This document shows, piece after piece, positions 13,296 to 14,937 of a stretch of 14,937 nt of DNA (position 1 is its first letter; the number at the start of each line of letters is the position of its first letter). The position numbers and the translations under genes were made by a program. The notes under the pieces are model-generated. The model ran no database searches and was not told the DNA's origin. It worked only from the letters and a program-made list of their open reading frames with translations. The DNA is from CALJFL01 sp964590005 (GTDB lineage Bacteria > Pseudomonadota > Gammaproteobacteria > Pseudomonadales > Halieaceae), in contig CAZPVJ010000181.1 of the NCBI GenBank assembly GCA_964590005.1, forward strand, positions 1 to 14,937, in the 5' to 3' direction.

Positions 13296-13892
13296 ATGAG
13301 TAGCGAGGGCGTAAACACCGGCAGGCGACGTTTCCTGACCGCCGCCACGAGCGCAGTGGGCGTTGCTGGCGCCGTGGGGATTGCAGTCCCGTTTGTCGGG
13401 TCCTGGAATCCGTCGGCAAAGGCGAAGGCGGCCGGTGCGCCGGTCAAGGCCGATGTCAGCAAATTGGAGCCGGGCCAGATGATTGTCGTCGAGTGGCGAG
13501 GTAAGCCGGTCTACGTAATGCATCGGACCGCAAGTCAGGTCGAAGACCTGCCCTCCCTCAACGATCAACTCAAGGATCCCGAGTCGGCCATCTCCGAGCA
13601 GCCCGATTACGTGACTGGTGACGCCCGCGCGATTCGCCCGGAGCTGTTGGTTGTCGTGGGCCTGTGTACGCACCTGGGCTGTGCTCCCAAGTTCCGACCT
13701 GAAGTCGGCGCCGCCGACCTTGGTGGCGATGCCTGGCTGGGCGGCTTCTTCTGCCCATGTCACGGCTCCAAGTTTGATCTTTCCGGGCGTGTTTACGCCG
13801 GTGTTCCGGCCTCGGCCAACCTGGTGGTCCCCCCCTATTCATTTGAGGGTGACAATGTACTTGTAATTGGCGTGGACTCGGAGGCAGCCTGA
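13296..13892 (+). CDS. petA: ubiquinol-cytochrome c reductase iron-sulfur (Rieske) subunit
   Basis: PetA is the Rieske protein of the cytochrome bc1 complex; it takes an electron from ubiquinol at the Qo site and passes it to cytochrome c1. The 198-residue product has a twin-arginine motif (TGRRRFLT, residues 8-15) and a membrane anchor (about 16-36), consistent with Tat export and an uncleaved anchor. The [2Fe-2S] ligands lie in box 1 CTHLGC (Cys124, His126) and box 2 CPCHGS (Cys153, His156). The disulfide pair Cys129/Cys155 is also present. The conserved FDLSGRVYAGVPASANL follows. The ATG has AGGGGA 7 nt upstream. The TGA shares one base with the petB ATG, so the two are translationally coupled. 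Confidence 0.97.
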   Translation: MSSEGVNTGRRRFLTAATSAVGVAGAVGIAVPFVGSWNPSAKAKAAGAPVKADVSKLEPGQMIVVEWRGKPVYVMHRTASQVEDLPSLNDQLKDPESAISEQPDYVTGDARAIRPELLVVVGLCTHLGCAPKFRPEVGAADLGGDAWLGGFFCPCHGSKFDLSGRVYAGVPASANLVVPPYSFEGDNVLVIGVDSEAA

Positions 13893-14719
13893 TGAATAAT
13901 GCGTTGACAGGACTGCGAGACTGGGTGGATGAGCGTCTGCCGATCATGCGTGCCTGGAACACCCACATGGGCCAGTACTACGCGCCCAAGAATTTTAATT
14001 TCTGGTACTTTTTTGGTGTGCTGTCTCTGTTGGTGCTGGTCAATCAGCTGCTGACCGGGATTTGGCTCACCATGAGCTATAACCCGAGCCAGGAAGGGGC
14101 ATTCGCTTCGGTCGAGTACATCATGCGTGATGTCGATTACGGCTGGATCTTGCGGTACATGCACTCCACCGGCGCCTCGGCGTTCTTTGTGGTGGTCTAC
14201 CTGCACATGTTCCGGGCACTGCTCTACGGCTCGTACAAGAAGCCACGCGAATTGATCTGGATTTTCGGCATGTTGATTTTCGTTGTGCTGATGGCAGAGG
14301 CCTTTGTGGGATACGTACGGCCCTGGGGGCAGATGTCGTACTGGGGCGCCCAGGTGATTATCTCGTTGTTTGGCGCCATTCCGGTGGTGGGCGAAGATAT
14401 CGTGACCTGGATTCGCGGTGATTACCTGATTTCCGGGATTACCCTGAACCGTTTCTTTGCCCTGCATGTGGTGGCATTGCCCATCGTTCTGCTGGCATTG
14501 GTTGTATTGCACCTGCTGGCGCTGCACGAGGTGGGTTCAAACAACCCGGACGGTGTCGACATCAAGAAGAACAAGGGCCCAGACGGTGTTCCGCTGGACG
14601 GTGTGGCCTTCCACCCCTATTACTCGGTTCACGACTTGCAGGCCATTGCGGTGTTCCTGTTTATCTTCTGTGGTGTGATGTTCTTCATGCCCGAGATGGG
14701 CGGATTCTTCCTCGAGTAA
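13892..14719 (+). CDS. petB: cytochrome b of the bc1 complex, N-terminal part ending at an in-frame TAA
   Basis: Cytochrome b is the membrane core of the bc1 complex, holding hemes bL and bH and the Qo and Qi quinone sites. This frame gives 275 residues, against roughly 400 for gammaproteobacterial proteins. The four heme ligands are present: His91 and His105 (YMHSTGA, YLHMFR), and His192 and His207 (ALHVVALP, VLHLLALHEVGSNNP). Helices A-D and most likely E (LQAIAVFLFIFCGVMFF) are included. Translation then stops at TAA 14717-14719, right after PEMGGFFLE. The same frame continues with cytochrome b sequence. A product ending here would lack the ef loop with the Qo motif and the last helices, so it should be inactive alone. 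Sequencing error, nonsense mutation and a genuine split gene all remain open. Confidence 0.85.
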   Translation: MNNALTGLRDWVDERLPIMRAWNTHMGQYYAPKNFNFWYFFGVLSLLVLVNQLLTGIWLTMSYNPSQEGAFASVEYIMRDVDYGWILRYMHSTGASAFFVVVYLHMFRALLYGSYKKPRELIWIFGMLIFVVLMAEAFVGYVRPWGQMSYWGAQVIISLFGAIPVVGEDIVTWIRGDYLISGITLNRFFALHVVALPIVLLALVVLHLLALHEVGSNNPDGVDIKKNKGPDGVPLDGVAFHPYYSVHDLQAIAVFLFIFCGVMFFMPEMGGFFLE

Positions 14720-14937
14720 GCCAACTTCGAGGAAGCCAATGCCTTGAAGACGCCGGAGCACATTGCACCGGTCTGGTATTTCACCCCCTATTACTCAGTG
14801 CTGCGGGCCGTGCCCGACAAGTTCTGGGGCTTTGTCGCTTTCGCGGCGTCGGTGGCCATCCCGTTTGTCTTGCCCTGGCTGGATCGCAGCCCGGTCAAAT
14901 CTTGGCGCTACCGCGGCAACATCACCAAGGTGATGCT
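14720..14937 (+). CDS. petB: C-terminal part of cytochrome b, in frame after the TAA, running off the window
   Basis: The codons directly after the TAA, in the same frame, translate to typical cytochrome b sequence with no gap or missing residue: ANFEEANALKTPEHIAPVWY, followed by FTPYYSVLRAVPDKFWGFV and FVLPWLDRSPVKSWRYRG. The PVWY motif (14768-14779) is the Qo-site motif equivalent to PEWY. A hydrophobic helix follows. The frame is open to the window end (72 codons). If translated separately, the best start is TTG at 14744, with GAGGAAG (14729-14735) 8 nt upstream; no in-frame ATG exists before the conserved region. I cannot tell whether it is expressed as a separate protein, by readthrough, or only in a corrected sequence. 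Confidence 0.75.

Noticed and set aside
13835..14527. 230-codon open frame on the minus strand opposite petB, rich in His and Gln
   Set aside because: The His/Gln richness is the expected antisense of membrane-helix codons; no independent evidence of coding.
13892..14719. Cytochrome b split of the b6/subunit IV type
   Set aside because: In b6f complexes the break follows helix D. Here helix E is upstream of the stop, and the sequence is of the bc1 type with a Rieske gene of bc1 type.

Overview
The window is chromosomal housekeeping DNA from a Gammaproteobacterium with moderately high GC. Every gene is a recognisable core family. The order resembles two blocks known from Pseudomonas and Escherichia: lptB-lptA-lptC-kdsC-kdsD-(mla)-ibaG-murA-hisG-hisD-algW, and degS-zapG-zapE-rplM-rpsI-petABC. 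A short-form HisG (which needs HisZ), a Tat-exported Rieske protein and a beta/gamma-type cytochrome b suggest a pseudomonad- or Cellvibrionales-like lineage. The exact taxon is my inference and cannot be fixed from this sequence. I see no mobile element, CRISPR array, tRNA, rRNA or phage gene.

Left block (1-3790, minus strand): one tight operon reads yrbG, kdsD, kdsC, lptC, lptA, lptB, with gaps of 16 nt or less or with overlaps. It joins a cation:proton/calcium antiporter to Kdo precursor synthesis and the lipopolysaccharide export machine. A TATAAT box lies upstream at 3917-3922.

Middle block (3971-8229, plus strand): mlaC, ibaG, murA, hisG, hisD. The usual mlaF, mlaE, mlaD and mlaB genes are missing around mlaC. 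hisC, which follows hisD in Pseudomonas, is also missing. hisD ends exactly where the convergent protease gene degS/algW ends (8229/8230).

Right block (8230-14937): degS/algW (minus) and a Nif3-family gene (plus) diverge. A 15-bp tandem repeat follows the Nif3 stop. zapG/yhcB (minus) and zapE (plus) diverge from a shared 152-bp region with candidate promoters both ways. Then come rplM-rpsI with a good sigma-70-type promoter and a strong terminator, and the cytochrome bc1 genes petA and petB.

The most notable point is at the right edge. The cytochrome b frame is interrupted by an in-frame TAA at 14717-14719, just after transmembrane helix E. The same frame then continues with clearly conserved cytochrome b sequence, including the Qo-site PVWY motif, to the window end. 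A Shine-Dalgarno-like GAGGAAG with an in-frame TTG 8 nt downstream sits just after the stop. The locus could be a sequencing error, a nonsense mutation, a readthrough site or a naturally split cytochrome b. I found no other candidate for an undescribed multi-gene system.
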